A stretch of 64,000 nucleotides of DNA from positions 434,001 through 498,000 of the forward strand of contig JADNRV010000007.1 in NCBI GenBank assembly GCA_015499995.1, in the 5' to 3' direction. Shown piece by piece: positions 12,454 to 25,966 of this stretch. The notes below the pieces were generated by a model, which was not told where the DNA came from, searched no databases, and worked only from the letters and a program-made list of their open reading frames with translations. This DNA is from Flammula alnicola (Eukaryota; Basidiomycota; Agaricomycetes; Agaricales; Strophariaceae). A program made the position numbers and the translations under genes. Positions within the stretch are counted from its first letter, which is position 1; each line of letters opens with the position of its first letter.

Positions 12454-13355
12454 ATGGCCCAATTTGCACCAAAGGCGGGATGTCCAATGTGCGGCATTGT
12501 CGCGACCGCTTCACATATGACCCCAAACTCGCCCCGCTCCCCCTCGTTTCCCCCAGGTTCAACGCAGGCCGAAGTTCTTTGGCGGGATGACAATTTCACA
12601 GCGTATCGAGAAAAGGCGAACCCTGTGTCTTCAAAAGGACACATCATAATTGCATTCAAGTGCGGCATTCTTTTCTTTGTTTGGGCACTACCGTTCTCAT
12701 GCACGAAACCGCAGTCTTCATGTCCATCAATCTACACCTTGGTGTGTTGGGCGATCTACACCCGCCTTTTCTGAAGTCGCAATAAGACACATACTAATTC
12801 ATTCTCTCCATGCCAGTCATCCTCCGACCTACCTTTGCTTGTGAATGTACGAAACCTCGCGATGCGCTTACTTGCTTCTCTTCTTCCCGCATCCACACCT
12901 GTCACGCCTTCTACGGCTGCACCTCCCGTTCCGTTGCAAAACCCAAACAACCAATTTCGTATTGGTTTTATAACTCCGCCCTTCAAAGATAACAAGATAC
13001 CTGTTACAGACCATCTTCATGTACACGCCTACATAGGACCAGGTGACCTCTTAGGCTGGTGGAGAGGAGTAGCTTACGGGCCCCTTGCATGGTACGCCAT
13101 TGACGATCTTATTGCGGAGATTCGGTACGTTTACATCTTTCTCTCGCAAACACTAATGTGTAATTGAACAATCTTTGTCATGACAGGGAGTCAGTGAGTA
13201 ACAACCGCATTAAGTCTGGTTACGAGAACCGCGTTCGGGCACCCATAGACATGGTTCCTTCGGCGGGAGCTCGCGCCGGAAATGCAGACGGACTGGAAAC
13301 CACGGAACCTGGATTGGCAATGCTGAAGCACGACTTGAGGATGGCGAGCGAATGA
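12454..13355 (+). CDS. HIT-domain (histidine triad) nucleotide hydrolase/transferase-like protein
   Basis: The N-terminus has a CPMC pair (GCPMCGIVA), followed by the HIT beta core (LWRDDNFTAYREK, GHIIIAF) and the histidine triad region DHLHVHAYIGP. HIT proteins act on nucleoside phosphate esters such as Ap4A or AMP-amidates. The exact substrate cannot be read here, and the second part (LGWWRGVAYGPLAWYAIDDLI) is a fungal extension. The start is ATG 12454; the last intron splices ATTCG to GGAGTC at about 13187. After the first intron the frame seems to slip by one base at about 12721-12726: LHV is followed in another frame by PSIYTL. This would be cured by one extra C, probably a sequence error. 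The end is convergent with Blm10. Confidence 0.78.
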
Positions 13356-13730
13356 CACCGCAAGTTCGAGTTCAAGTCCTCAATCTTCAAATTCCCGGTA
13401 CTTGTCACCGCAGAATCAGATACCCCATCTGCGTGTGTAGGACGTTTCTTACTGCTATTATTTGTTGCAACGTGTCACTCGTGTCTTCATCAGCACGTCA
13501 GGATGGGTATAGTTATTTTAAAACATCATTCTCCCTATACATATTCAGATCATGACCATATGCATGGACCTTTCTTCATGAGGCAGATGAACTTCTTTAT
13601 ATATACCTAGCCATTATTTCTTTTCCTTGTACAAGCGTTAGTTGGTATTATATTTCTTTCCGATTATATAAGGGTTCAAATAAGTGTTCAAATGTGTTAT
13701 CGATACACTTAAGCACGATCAGCAGGAAAA
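13356..13730. other. Convergent 3' intergenic region
   Basis: AT-rich spacer between the HIT gene and the 3' end of the Blm10 gene, with several ATATA and TTATATAA tracts that could serve as polyadenylation signals for both. No gene seen. Confidence 0.4.
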
Positions 13731-16700
13731 TTAGGCGTCTACAGATATGTTAGTTAGCATGTACTACTAGTACATGTGGAATGAACAACTTACAGTAAGA
13801 CGATCCAGTCAAAAGAGTCGACAAAGCTGCCAATTGAGATTCGTTGAAGCGCTTTGCGTCTTCGTGCCATGTATCTTGGTGAGTTCTCTTGAAATTTCCT
13901 GCACATTTCCTCACTGTCGTCGAGATAGGAATCTAGGCCATCAGAATAATCAGACAACTTAATCATTCACAGAAGCCCGCACTGAACAAGGCTTCAAGAA
14001 ATGGTCCGACCTACCGGGTCGTACGTATGTTCCGCTAAAATATTTGTGAGGAGTTCTGGCATCCACTTCTCGACCGTGTATGGGTAACTGTCGACCAGAG
14101 CACAAATGCCAAGGATGGCAGCATGACGTTGCCGTATCGCCTTGTTGTAATTGGGGTCCTGACGTCCAGGGATGTGGCTATTCTTGAGTAAACGAACAAA
14201 CCGGTCCTACGGCGTATTTACTTGTCAAACCACAGCAGCCATGTCCTGGTGATGAGTTTTCCTCACCTTCAAAGTCAAAACACTGCGTCGCGGCGATAGA
14301 CGCAAAATCCCTGACAAGGTTCTAAGAGGGTTGAGGTTATTCAAGTCCACATAAGCTTTGCAACTCGAGGGTATCCACTCACACAGCTGCCATTTCTCGT
14401 ACTTCCACGATTTCATCATCCAAACATCTGCATAAGACCTTTTATGTGTTCAGGATATATTCTCAACGGACTGGGCTGAAAAAGTTACCTCTAATATTTC
14501 CACAATTTTCATCTCGCTGATCACGGGATTTGGCGAAAGTAAAACACTACAGAACTGACGATGAGCGGCGGAAGACTTTCCTTAATAAGGCGTACCTTGA
14601 ACCAGAGGAAGTGCCTTTAGCCTAACCCTCCATGACTAAGTATTTCCACCGACCTTCAACAACATGACAAGTAAAAGTCAATGACGAAGCACTTACTGGT
14701 GAATTTTGTATTGCTTCAAATATTGCGTCCAGAATAGGGTTGATAAGCGGCACCGGTGGCGTCACACCGCACATCCGAACTAAGAGACTGCTTGCTCGCG
14801 ATGCAAGATTATTGTTATCATTCACTGAATACATAATTTAGTGTGCTAGTGAATAGGCATTGATGGGACGCACCTTCCGTGAAGTGGAAGAGCTCAGGCT
14901 ACAGGAAAGTAGGCAATAACATCGGAAAGGGAAAGAAAATATACACACCATGAGTGGTAGAATATAGTCAAAAGTCGAAATGGCATGCAGATCGTGGAGT
15001 GACTGATAAAGCCATTTGCATATAGTAATTCCAACTCTAAAGAAAGTCAGTTAGCACGTCTAAATGGGGAGATATTTGTATTACTTGTCGTAAGTTGACT
15101 GGAACGCGCGAACGCCTGGGATGCGTGATGTGCGCCATTCCTTAAAATTTTCCACCAGTTCTTCGACTCGTGCCTTGTGGTAGGATCCTCGCATACTCAT
15201 GATATCGTGATCCACAGAAAGTGTTTGACATTCCTGTACAAAGACTTCGGCCGTCGGAATGGATGGTTTCGGGCACCACTGTTATCGATGAATTTGTTAT
15301 GTCCTTTGACATCAAATATAGCGACTCACCTTAATGTTCTGAGAGAATGCCAATATCTCGCTTATAAAGGCTCGAACCTGCGGGCACTCGGTCAGTATCA
15401 GACATATTCGAAGGATTTTATCACGGCATACATCATCATGTTCGCCGTGAATTTCGGACCAAGATCGTCCCACCGTCCCGTCTGTCCAAGGCATAAACTT
15501 TCGTCCGAGCTCTTCGAAAGAGGCTCTGAAAAGGGTGATGATTTTTACCGCATCAAAAGATAGTTCAGTATTGAAATCTAGATGTGTAAATGCGTCCACA
15601 AGAAAATCAACAAGAGGTTGTATGCGGCGAGGATCTTTATGATAAAACATATACTGCAAGACAGGATTAGTTGGGTTTGGGAATTTACAGACTTAAATTA
15701 CCTCCAAAATGATGACCAAATTGACAACGTGTCGGATTTAATATTTTGGCGAAATATTGTCGGTATGTGTGGAGTGAACCACTGCCACAAGATATCTTGT
15801 TTATGGGTTGGCCAGTGTTTTGAACCTCAGTGAGCCGTAATCTTTAGACATACTTTTTCGCAACAAAAACACTTGAAGAACTTACCTCCCAGAACACCAG
15901 CCAAAAATTCGGCGGCCGCTCGCTGCTTATTTTGGTCCTTGTCAGATATCAGGCGATCGACGGTTGGTTTGAAAGCTTCGAAGGGTTCGTCCTCAAGGAG
16001 CTGGACTAAAACCATCACAAACTCGCTTCAACAAAGAAAGACAAATAGATAATCTGTGTATACTCACAAATGGATTTGACACAGGATACATTGTCTTGAA
16101 TAATAGTGGTTTCATGATTCTCCTCGGAGTAGTAGGTTGATAGGTTTTCCCAATACTCGGGATCTGTGGTAATCTCACGAACTGCTTGGATGGCGTCGGC
16201 GCTGGCCGACTCCCATGGTTGAAACGTGGATTCGGTGGGATGAGGCGAGATGTAAAGAGATATCGATTTGTCCCACACCAGCCATCCTGGTGGGTTCTTG
16301 TCGAAGAAGATTCTATAGATGTTTGTCGTTAAGATGGAAATCAAAAAGAAGAAATATGAGCAATTACGGTTTTCGTTCCGCTAGGTGTAAATCTACTGGT
16401 ATCTTGTACTGGTCAAGAAATTCGCTTGTGGTTTGCGGTGATGGGATAACCGCGACTGAGCGCTTTAACGGGTTGTGGTTCCGTGCCAATGCCAAGTCGG
16501 TAGGATCGGTGCAAAATGTCCTTAGTTTGATGTTTTGCATGCTTTTCATAATGGCTCGTTGGGCATACTAAAACCGAGTTCAGTTTCAGAATTTAAGTGC
16601 CTACAATTGCACCCACGTAACGCTGTCAAAGGTGGAGGTCAACGAGGCTTACGATTCTAATGATAAGTGTGCTTACTATGCTTGGATGGTCTTCATATGC

Positions 16701-19700
16701 TTTCTCCAAAAAATAGACGATTTGCTCTCGTGTCAAAGGGGAGTCCCGCCGTACAAGAGTTCGAAGACAACGGACAGCGTAAATAGCATACCTCCAATGT
16801 GTACGCGATGAATTCCCGATTTCAAGTATGTTGCGGTTCTGGATCGCCTTTAGATAGATGCTGGTATTCTAGTCTAGACAGACCACTTACGGCGTCCCGA
16901 ACTGCTTGATTGAAAAGACCAAAACGATAAATACGTTTTTCACGAGCACGGCGAGTGACAGCATTATCTTTAGGATTGATATTCAGCAAGCCTTGAAGAC
17001 AAGTCACGGCTTGGTCTACAGCTGGTGTATGAAGGTTATAAACGATGGTGTTGGGCTCAACAAAGTTGTTGAGGCCTAATATATCTACATCAACTTCATG
17101 TTTACTTGTCATCACAGATAAGACTTACAATTTTCGAAGACAGTCGAAAGACAGTCTTGTATGGAAGGCTACAAGAGGAGTGAATATGACCTGTTCGAGT
17201 GCGCCAATTCGAACTTCATACCTTTTCGTGATATTGACACTCGAACAATCGTGATAACAGATCATTAGCTAGCGTCGGTTCTACGGAAGATTAATTGTAG
17301 GAATTCGACAAGCCAAGCCATGCTTACCACAAATTGCATATTTGCCAAAGGACGGAGAGTTGATCGTCCATAATGCCCCTTTCATACGATCATCGTCTGT
17401 GCCAGGTTTCAATGCATCAAATAAGACTGGCAATGCTCGACGTCGAACACCATCGTAGACCTAAAACGATATGAGAAGAGTGCCATGTATTCCAGAAACT
17501 GGGAACTTACACCGCAGATTGCCTCCAGATGGGTCTGACTTGACCTGACGATATCAAAACGAATGTAAGGCTATGTATGCCGCAAAACATGCCAAAGATC
17601 AACGCACTGTCGAACTACTGGATAATGCCACATTGACCATTCCACGAGGTCGTCAATCAGTTTGTCTTCAGTTGGTCCCCTCTTGCGTTCAATGGAATTC
17701 CAATGCAATCGTGCTGAGTTATAAACCTGCTCTATGATTAACGAGTGAGCTAGATGAGGAGGGCAGTACTGACCGGGCACGACGGATATATACAGCTCTG
17801 GGCCAAACTTTCTGGCCTGCATATTGGCGTGCAACATTCTTCTCGGTTGTGTACTCATCACTGTTCACATAGTAGCTGGGAGGGTTCATTTGTATGACAC
17901 TTAAAAAGACCGAAAAAGTAAAATACCTGTCTCTGCTATCTCCGTACTCCATCATGTAAGTCCGGATAGACCTCACCTAAAGAAACTAAGTACTAATCTG
18001 TTGAACATCTACAACGTTACGCACCAGCACTTGTACGGCGTCAACCGTGTTTTCTTCACCCTGCTGACGTAATGCAACAGAAGCATCATGCAAAAAGTTG
18101 CCAAATCTTTCCCTAACACGGATAAGATACTGGTATCGTGGGTCCGCAGGATCCGTCAAGGCGAAGCCTGAGTTAAGGGGAGCTATAGAAGCAATCATCT
18201 CTGGGATTTCTTCTCTGTTGGGGCTCAGTCAACTTTGACTCCCGACAAATGCCAAGGAAACTCACATGATGTCGCTCGTAAAAGTCGCTTCTAAGATGTC
18301 GTGCTGAGACATATTTTCCTTGAGGAGCGTTGGAGTGCCCGCAAATGCATTCCGGACGAGAGTAAGATGTCTAAACGAAGGTGAGCTGGCTATTCCATGG
18401 AGTTGTAAAGTATACAGACCGGCAGAAGTCACTACGCCAAACAGCATCTCGTACAACTCCTGAAAAAAAAATAAGAAAGCCGTCGTGATGGTCATAGAAA
18501 GTATTGTACCAGTTTGCAACAAGGTCTCGAGAGCTAGCAGTGCTGGCTCGACCAAATCCTTGAAGATTCGGAACGCGAAGTCAAGCTCTTGTGTATTAGG
18601 GACGTGCCACGAAACCTGAGGAAAAATAAGGTAAGTACACTTGGAAAGGCCAAAGGTTATCTATGTCTTACTGTAACCTCGTCAGGAGCAAATAATTTCC
18701 CCCAATGATGATGATGGTTCCGGCGGAACTCTACAAGGAAGCTACATTCATTACAGAGGCAAAGTTACGATGTTGGGCGACGTACCCTCGCTTGTCCATT
18801 CTTTTGGGTTGATGAATTTGTTCTCCAATGGATATGTATGAGTCAGGGTGAGGAGCAAACTCGAGAGCAATTTGCCAGTCCAAGAATATCCCCGTTTCGA
18901 GAGCGCCTTCTCGTGAAGCAGATGAATGAGCGACATGAGTTCGTCCTCGTATTTCAGGACCTGGAAAAGCGTTGAGACGCTTCTGGAATCAGATTAAGGA
19001 GCAACTTACGGCTCGCCCATCACTGTAGACCAGACCGTTTAGCTTGGGTGACGTACGGACAATGTAAAACATACTTGTACACAGTTCCTCTTAAGATTGC
19101 CAAATCTGCAAGACTCGTTCAATCATTCTGCAGGAGAACACGAAAAATGAATTGCTTACTCCAGTGCAGAGTGGCATCCGATGGCAAGGGTGTTGATGAG
19201 GAAGTCGTTCGAAGTGAACTGGCACCATTTTCAAGCTCAGTCCGAATGTTTGCCGCACAAAAGGGAAAGAACTTGGCCAGTGTCTTGACAGGGTCGGCAT
19301 TGGCGACACATTCGACGAGCTGATGAATGGCTCTAACAGCATTTGTTCGAACGTTCGTGCTCGCATAGTCGAATACCATCTTCAACACCAGGTCATAAAG
19401 GGGTTCGGATAGATGGATGCATATTTGACTGCAAGCACTCGTTACTGCATCGATGACTTGTACTATAGAAAATGGGTCGAATTTAAGTTTGGCTGAAGAT
19501 CCGTAGTTCTTACCTTCACTAGCACCACCGGCGCTGCCATTTGGCCCTTCTTCGGGAAGATTCTCCAACAGTCGAATAACTTGATGTATAAAGCTAGTAA
19601 TCCAGTCCGGAAAACCACCAGTAGAATCCTAATAACGCAATGTCAGCGCCAAACCTTCAGTTATGCGGAACCTTAACCTTCAATAAAGCATCTTCTTCCT

Positions 19701-22459
19701 CATTGGTCAGCCTTGAAGGCATATCGGTATAAGATTCATCAAGTTCATCGAGTGAAAACGAAGGCAATGGAACGCGATGCCCTGTTGGAAGCGTAGGTTC
19801 AACATCAAGAGAACCATGTTGTGGTTGTGGGTCGTCGTCGAAAGCTGTGAGATCCCCAATTTTGATGTACTGAGAGATTTCAACAAGGAAAGAAGTAGTG
19901 CAGAGCTATGAAAAACGATTGAGCTAAATGCGCGATGTTGTTATAGGGCAAGAAAGAATTACGGTCTTTGCTGGGTCATTCTGATAGTTAAAGGGTCAAA
20001 TTCAGTCATAGGTGCGAGCATAAGATGACGTTCCGTACCAGATCAATTCCCGGAATTAACAATTGTAAGATGGGCACAAGATGCTTGGCACCTGGATAGT
20101 AAACTTTGCGAGATACAATAGCTGGTGCCACAGCACCAAGGGCCTTAATAACAGCGATAGTCCGCTGTGTCTAGAAAAGAAATCATTTGACCTTGTTCAG
20201 AGCAAAACGAACTGCCAGTAAGTTTTAGACTACGGACCTCTACTAAAGCTTCTAAAGAGGGGACAGCGCGCTCCAGAACTGGATGTAATATCAGATCAGG
20301 CTCCATGGTGCTCATCGACTTGAGGCAGCTCTGGATGTTCGATACAGTCGTCGAATCCTGCGAGAACATGGCCAACAGAACGACCGTCTTTAGCGATTTT
20401 ACCAACTCTCGCTTCATCAATTTGGTCAAGCGCCGATTCTGGGATGAAAGGTTTTAGATCTTCACACAAACAAGCAAAAAATAACATACCGTAGGGGTCT
20501 TGCAATCCGGCTGTTGTTCCTCGTGCCACCCTATACAAACATGTGTCAGAACATATCCTTCCTGATAAATTTTTGCATACGCTTGTTAAAATCATAGACA
20601 ATACACTTGATGAATGCAGTCAACTGCGTGAAAACCAAGTCAGCCTGGGCAACAGAAGAACTAACATGATGGCCTGACTAACATCGGTGGTCCATGAACC
20701 TGAATTGGAAGGATGGAAGAAGCTCTCCGTCGAAGCTATCATCCTTGCCAACGAATCCAGCGCCCTTGAACCTGCAAGATAAGTCTTTGGCTTGACGTGG
20801 ATTTTCTTAGACAGAGGCGCAGTAAGATAGTCGCCGACATTGTTGCTGCCAGGATGAGGCGTGTTGATTCCAGAAGGCAGAGGAGAAAACACAGGTGTAG
20901 GGAGGTTCGATGAAGGGACCGGAATACCATCTGGTGCCATCGAATAGACGATAATTCGAGCCAGAGAAGCTAAATCATCACGAGTCACAGGTGAGCACGT
21001 ACAAGAGGATCGATGGCAATTTAAAACGCACGAATGCGCCACTGTGGCGTGGGTAGCCTGCCAATCTCAAATCCAACCGGATTGTCCGCAGAAGGACCCG
21101 TGGTCAACGATCCGCCGTCTGCTAGAGGGATTTCTATTTGTCATGACTAATTAGTTCTTGTTTCCCTCAGACACTATGGTTATGCTCACCCATCGAGGCA
21201 AGACATTTACACATCAAGAAATTCCACTCATGTTCTGTGAAGATTCCGACATCTTTGAACAATCCTTGCCAGATGCCATGAGCAGGAGAGCCATTGGTAT
21301 GCCAATTAGGTCGTCCTTCTCCCTCAGACCTCTCATCATCCGGAATTTCTGATATTTTCTTGGGACTGCTGACTTCCGGGTTGACATGCATCTCTGTTAA
21401 CTTGGATATAAAATGCAACATCCTTTCATCATACATGTAGGAGTTGATGGACTCCCACACGCGAAGTAACATAGGAAGATAGTATTGAGGATGTGAGATG
21501 GGAAGGAAGGCCGTCAGATAGAATTGGGAAGAGAGAATGGTCTAATTTGTGTATAAGCGTAAGTATCAAAGGAAAGTCAGGTAGAATGCTTACATCCAGC
21601 TTCGTTCCATCCAGTTTAGGGAGAAAGGTCGCAAGCATTTCATTAATAGCCGCTGGGTGGAAGAATTTGCGAGAGTTGTCAGCAATGTAGCCCATGCACC
21701 AAGACACCTGGCTGAAACACGATTGACGTCAACAAAGGCTCGAGCAGGGGGATAAATTAGACGAACGTGTATTCAAATTGGCGTCTGGTCAAAAATAAAT
21801 CTTGACTGAGGATATCATAGATAGGTTTCCACGGTAGCCTCATGTCGTCAATACTGATCTTGTGCTTGGATTGTGTCAATATCTTGAACCCATCCGCGCA
21901 TGTGGCAATCAATTGGGTTGGCATCGAGGGTGTAATGCTGAGATGGAAATACAACTTGGCAATTCTGATTCTTCTATCCTTTGGAATTGGATACTTCAAC
22001 ATGCACCAGCTAAACGCGCATGAGAAAACATAAGCGCCTAATAACGAATACACCACATACTAAGTCAGCATGCTGTCCCATTGCAAGAAGCCAACGTCGT
22101 AGTCCCGTGCCTCAACACTTTGGGTGATTCGCAGTAAGATGAAATCCAGCATCTCAATCATTTTGGAGTACGGCTCGATTGAGTAGGGCAAGGACTTCGC
22201 ATATCCTTTCAATTTCTCCATATACCGGTCCCCGTGAGTGTCGTCAATATCTTCTGGAATTGGAATACCAGCAGCATTGATTGTAGTAGATGGTGGACCG
22301 CCATTTAGACGTAGGGCAGAAATGTCGGGGAGCATCTTGGCTCCAGTTTCTCTGTGGTGGGAGATGCAGTATCAAAGGCAAGCGTCTACTTTTTGTGGCG
22401 TACGCAAGTGAGACGTCGGAGTCTACATAATAAACAGCGCCCATCAGTGACGCATTCAT
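13731..22459 (-). CDS. BLM10: Proteasome activator PA200/Blm10 (PSME4 homologue)
   Basis: A giant HEAT-repeat protein that caps the 20S proteasome and opens its gate in the nucleus and cytosol. The gene covers 8.7 kb with dozens of introns of about 50-60 bases. The N-terminal region carries KYPIPKDRRIRIAKLYF, LPWKPIYDIL and RRQFEYT, matching the conserved PA200 start. HEAT-like helices continue throughout (for example NPPGWLVWDKSISLY near 16300). The final exon is only eight coding bases: the last intron (13739-13793) interrupts a tyrosine codon, so splicing yields a C-terminus of ...SSYYA, the HbYX proteasome-docking motif seen in yeast Blm10 and PA200. The start was chosen at 22459 (MNASLMGAVYYVD), spliced to AETGAKMLPDIS; an in-frame ATG at 22483 is an alternative. 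No frame break was noticed, though not every exon border was checked. Confidence 0.93.
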
Positions 22460-22610
22460 TTTCCAGAAACAACAAAGGCACACCGTGACCCCTTGCGGAT
22501 TTTCATATTTATCTTCACCGTTGTACGCGGAATTTACTGTACATCGTAGTCTTCAAACAACTTCAACAAATTGAAGTGTGAGAGAAATATGAATATCCTA
22601 ATACTACACA

Positions 22611-23572
22611 TCAAACCCCTGCTACAGCAACCGTTGCGAATGCAGACTCCTGCAACTCTTTAACAGCTCTCTCGCGCACCAGATTCCAAATGATATTCCT
22701 CTGAGCTCTTGCATCGCCAAGGCCATCTCTAATCTCCTGCAATCGTTCTGCATACTCCCGACCATCGTCTTGCAACTCACGCAAGGTAGCCAAATTCTTC
22801 TCCAACGTGTTTAATTGGGTTTCGGGCACGGCGAAGTGTGTGGGGTCGTGGCTGGCTGGGGCTTCGGAAGGGTATGACAATAGGAAGATTTTGTGGGTAG
22901 ATGGAGTCAAGTCTGGAGCTCGTGCCACTCTGCGTGCTTGACCATCCAGTTCGTCTGGCTCTTCGTCCTCATCTTCACGTTTTGGCACCACAGACGCGTC
23001 ACCAGTCTTCGTATCGGGATCTTCGCTCATCACTTGCCAAAGCCTTCCCAGAGCTCTCTTCATCGTTGTTTCGCCCTCGATGAGACCGTTAGTGGCGTGT
23101 TCTAGTTCATCCAGTAGACTCGAGCGGAATGTGTGTGTTATAGATTTGTCCAACACAAAGGAAGCATAGCTCATATGATGGGAGTTTGGAGAGGGGTATG
23201 GAGACACGAGTGGAGGTGAAGGTGTCCTTGCAAGATGTGGTAGGGTGGGGGAGAAGGTGATCTGCGTTCTTGTGGTAGTAGGAGTTTAATCCGTTTTCGC
23301 GCCCGTTCCTCTGCCTAACAAACGAGGTACATTACAAGAGTTTGAACGAGGAGTGAGGTGCCAGCTTACCTCCCAGTCCTCCATCTCAGGACCCCAAGCA
23401 GTTATCTTGCCTCTGCGAACCCAGCGGGCGCCCTTCGTGTTTTTGTGACCCCAGTTGCCCTCAGGCAGACCGACACCAAGCTCTTCTCGTCGGAATCATG
23501 TCCAAGAGAAGGATAGTACCAGGCATTACGGTCGCCAAGGGGTAAGAGGTCGCCACTACAGACATTGTCCAT
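22611..23572 (-). CDS. Uncharacterised nuclear-type protein, tentatively Rxt2-like
   Basis: It starts at MDNVCSGDLLPLGDRNAW (23572). Next come GNWGHKNTKGARWVRRGKI and WGPEMEDWEAEERARKR, which vaguely resemble the N-terminal domain of Rxt2, a subunit of the Rpd3L histone deacetylase complex. The C-terminal half is helical (LDELEHATNGLIEGETTMKR; NIIWNLVRERAVKELQE) with an acidic linker. One intron was found (about 23310-23370). The frame slips by one base at about 23490-23495 and 23270-23275, where no intron fits. These look like single-base deletions, so the protein may be intact in the organism. The Rxt2 link is weak; the safe statement is a conserved-looking helical protein of about 300 residues. 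Confidence 0.5.
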
Positions 23573-23982
23573 CAACAACAGGCAGTCACCTAGAAAAGAA
23601 GCACTGACTTTGGAAAGTCTGTTGTAGGACGTCTTTTGTGTCCATTGATATGTGTCTGAATGTGATGGCTCGTGGAGGGACGAGAGTCAGAGTGGCTCTG
23701 ATGTATGGGTTCGGTGTATACAGACATTGGCGGTACTGGAAAGAGATGCGTTTTCCTCCCTCCCCGTCGTTCCAAGAATGGACTTCCCTCATTATCGGCA
23801 TTTGCCGGTCACATATCTCATCTCTCAAGCTGAACTTGAACCTGGAAACTGTACCATACTTAAACGTACTCGTAACCTTGTTTTCCTCGCCAATCGAATC
23901 TTTTCTTTTATCCGAGTTACAAGCTACGGGATCGCCTCTGGAATCGAATAAACGCGTTTTTACGAACACTGGTCCGGAATCT
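23573..23982. other. Gap between tentative Rxt2-like and REX4-like genes
   Basis: Open frames on both strands overlap here (minus 23586-24002, plus 23638-24099). Neither shows a known motif nor agrees with neighbouring splice signals. Most likely this is the 3' untranslated end of the REX4-like gene and the promoter of the next one. Confidence 0.35.
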
Positions 23983-25111
23983 TCAAGAAAAGTGCTCTGC
24001 AAATCTCGAAGGTGGAAGATCGCAAGGCCACTGCCCAGCAGCTATTATACCCTCGAAAACTTCCTCACAGGAGCGAAACAGGTCCATGGCAGCGCGTGAA
24101 AACTCTAGCTAAAACTCGGTTTCTGTTCAGCATGGAGTACTGGATGCTCAAAGGATTTTGGGACACACCGAATCTTCATGTTCAAATCCCAGATTTCGTC
24201 CCATGAAAATGCGGACAAGCGTTGATAATTCAACCACGGAATGACTTTTGAGCCTTTTGCGCAATGGCCTGAATAAGGCAAGGTCGCGCGTGTGCAAAGC
24301 AGAATGCGAAAGGCCGAGGACCTGCCAGTCCTTATGTTCAGGCTCGCTTGCTACCACACAGACGCGTTATCGTTCGTACCGACAGGAAATTCCAAATGCG
24401 GTGTCCAACAAGGATTTTATTTCGGATGAGCGCTGCCACTTTCTGCTGCACATCCACGAAAAACGGAGCTGTTTTATGGCATGATCAAAAGTTGATACGA
24501 TGCACCTGACGGTTAACTGACCCTCACACAGATGCAGATACCTCAACCCAGTTTCTGATGTCCTATAGTCCTCTACAGGGTGGCTTACGGACCCTAACAG
24601 GTCAGCATCTTCATACATTCGAACGTCGACCATGAACTCACGTAGGACGGACATATGTATCAAGCATGATGTGCCCTCGATAATCAATCAACGACACGCG
24701 CCTATCATCCAGTTACTCGTTAGCTTGACTACTTGACGAAACGCCAGAGAAGACTTACGCGACCATAGGAATTCCCTCGCACTTGGCATGAAACTTCATT
24801 CTTCCAATGTGTACGTTTACGATACTGACGCCAATATATCTGAAATCCAAATAGGACGTATCTCAGCGTACGACCCGAATTAGCTAAAATTCGACTTACT
24901 GCTGCGGTGGATAGAATTTCTTATAGTGCGTATCCCTGGGCAAAGTCGGTGCAGCTGCACACGAAATGGCTGGTTGTTCGAATGGCAGATACCCGGGCAG
25001 GTGATATGGTAGCCGCCGAAATGGACGTTGATATCTCCGTCGTTCGGTTGGCTGCAAAACTGGTTCATCAGCTGCCCAAGGCCTATATGGCCAGGAGAGA
25101 GAAAATCCCAA
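23983..25111 (-). CDS. REX4-like DEDDh exonuclease fold, probably catalytically dead
   Basis: Six or more exons assemble into a clear REX4-type exonuclease domain: ARVSLIDYRGHIMLDTYVRP, then PVEDYRTSETGLRYLHL, then VAALIRNKILVGHRIWNFLS spliced to VLGLSHSALHTRDLALF, then SRAAMDLFRSCEEVFE. Active members trim RNA 3' ends in ribosome synthesis. The catalytic acids appear lost: the usual D-C-E of motif I is replaced within YIGVSIVNVHIG, the N-D of motif II reads W-N-F, and the aspartate before ARAAM is replaced in LEFSRAAM. Splice junctions are in frame. The start at 25111 (MGFSLSWPYR) opens a Pro/Arg-rich leader and is less certain. A binding rather than cutting role is inferred. Confidence 0.72.
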
Positions 25112-25966
25112 AGTTCATACGGTTGATCTATAAATCGCGCTCCAATGCGCTAGCAGGCTGCCTCCCAGGACACCCCACATCACACCAAATCACATCATTG
25201 GGGATAAAGATAAGAGAGTGAGAAGCAAAGACGACGACGTATTGCTATTGACGCAGACATGTCTGCCCTGTTATTAACTCCTACAGCACACCGAGCAATC
25301 ATGGTTACATTCAGGAACCCGTGCCTTGAAAGGGGTGAAAACCGAGCAAGGAAGCAACGTTGCACTCGACAATCTCATCCGGACGTCGACATGCAAATCC
25401 CCAAGATGGAATTCGAACACTCGATCGAAGGATCTCGAAGAAGTGGGGTCTTTCTTGCACAGCAGCGATGGTTCCTCTCAATTTACTGTCCGCTATCGAT
25501 GAATTCCGAATCCCGCGAACATGAGTTCAAGGTAGGAGCACAGATGGTTCAGCCTCATGCGTTGCGGGTGTAAACACATGTTGGTTACATCCGTGTGCTA
25601 CATACTGGATTGACATTATTAGAAGGCTGTTATGTAAGTAACCACCAATAAAAGAAATGAGATGAGAAACACCCCTCCTTTGTCAGTCATACTCTAGGAT
25701 CCACGGATATGTGCCAACGACTGATGAGCAGTGACACGTAGAAAATCAAGATTCTCATGCTGGCCGGAAATCCCAACATGCATAACTGAGGAAGGAAGCG
25801 GTTCTGCTCCATCGTATTTGATGGTATCTATGTATAACATTACATGTTCGTATTTTGTGTGCGCAAGCGACTCTCTATCTGAAAGACAAATTAGAAAATT
25901 TATCCAGATAATTCAAGCACCAACTAACCGAAACGCCTTCGACCCGCGAAGAATAACCTCTAGAGA
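25112..25966. other. Intergenic, no gene recognised
   Basis: About 850 bases between the REX4-like start and the biotin synthase stop. Short plus-strand ORFs (25259-25573) show no motif. Confidence 0.35.

Noticed and set aside
23638..24099. 153-codon plus ORF opposite the REX4-like 3' end
   Set aside because: No motif, and it overlaps well-supported REX4-like exons on the other strand.
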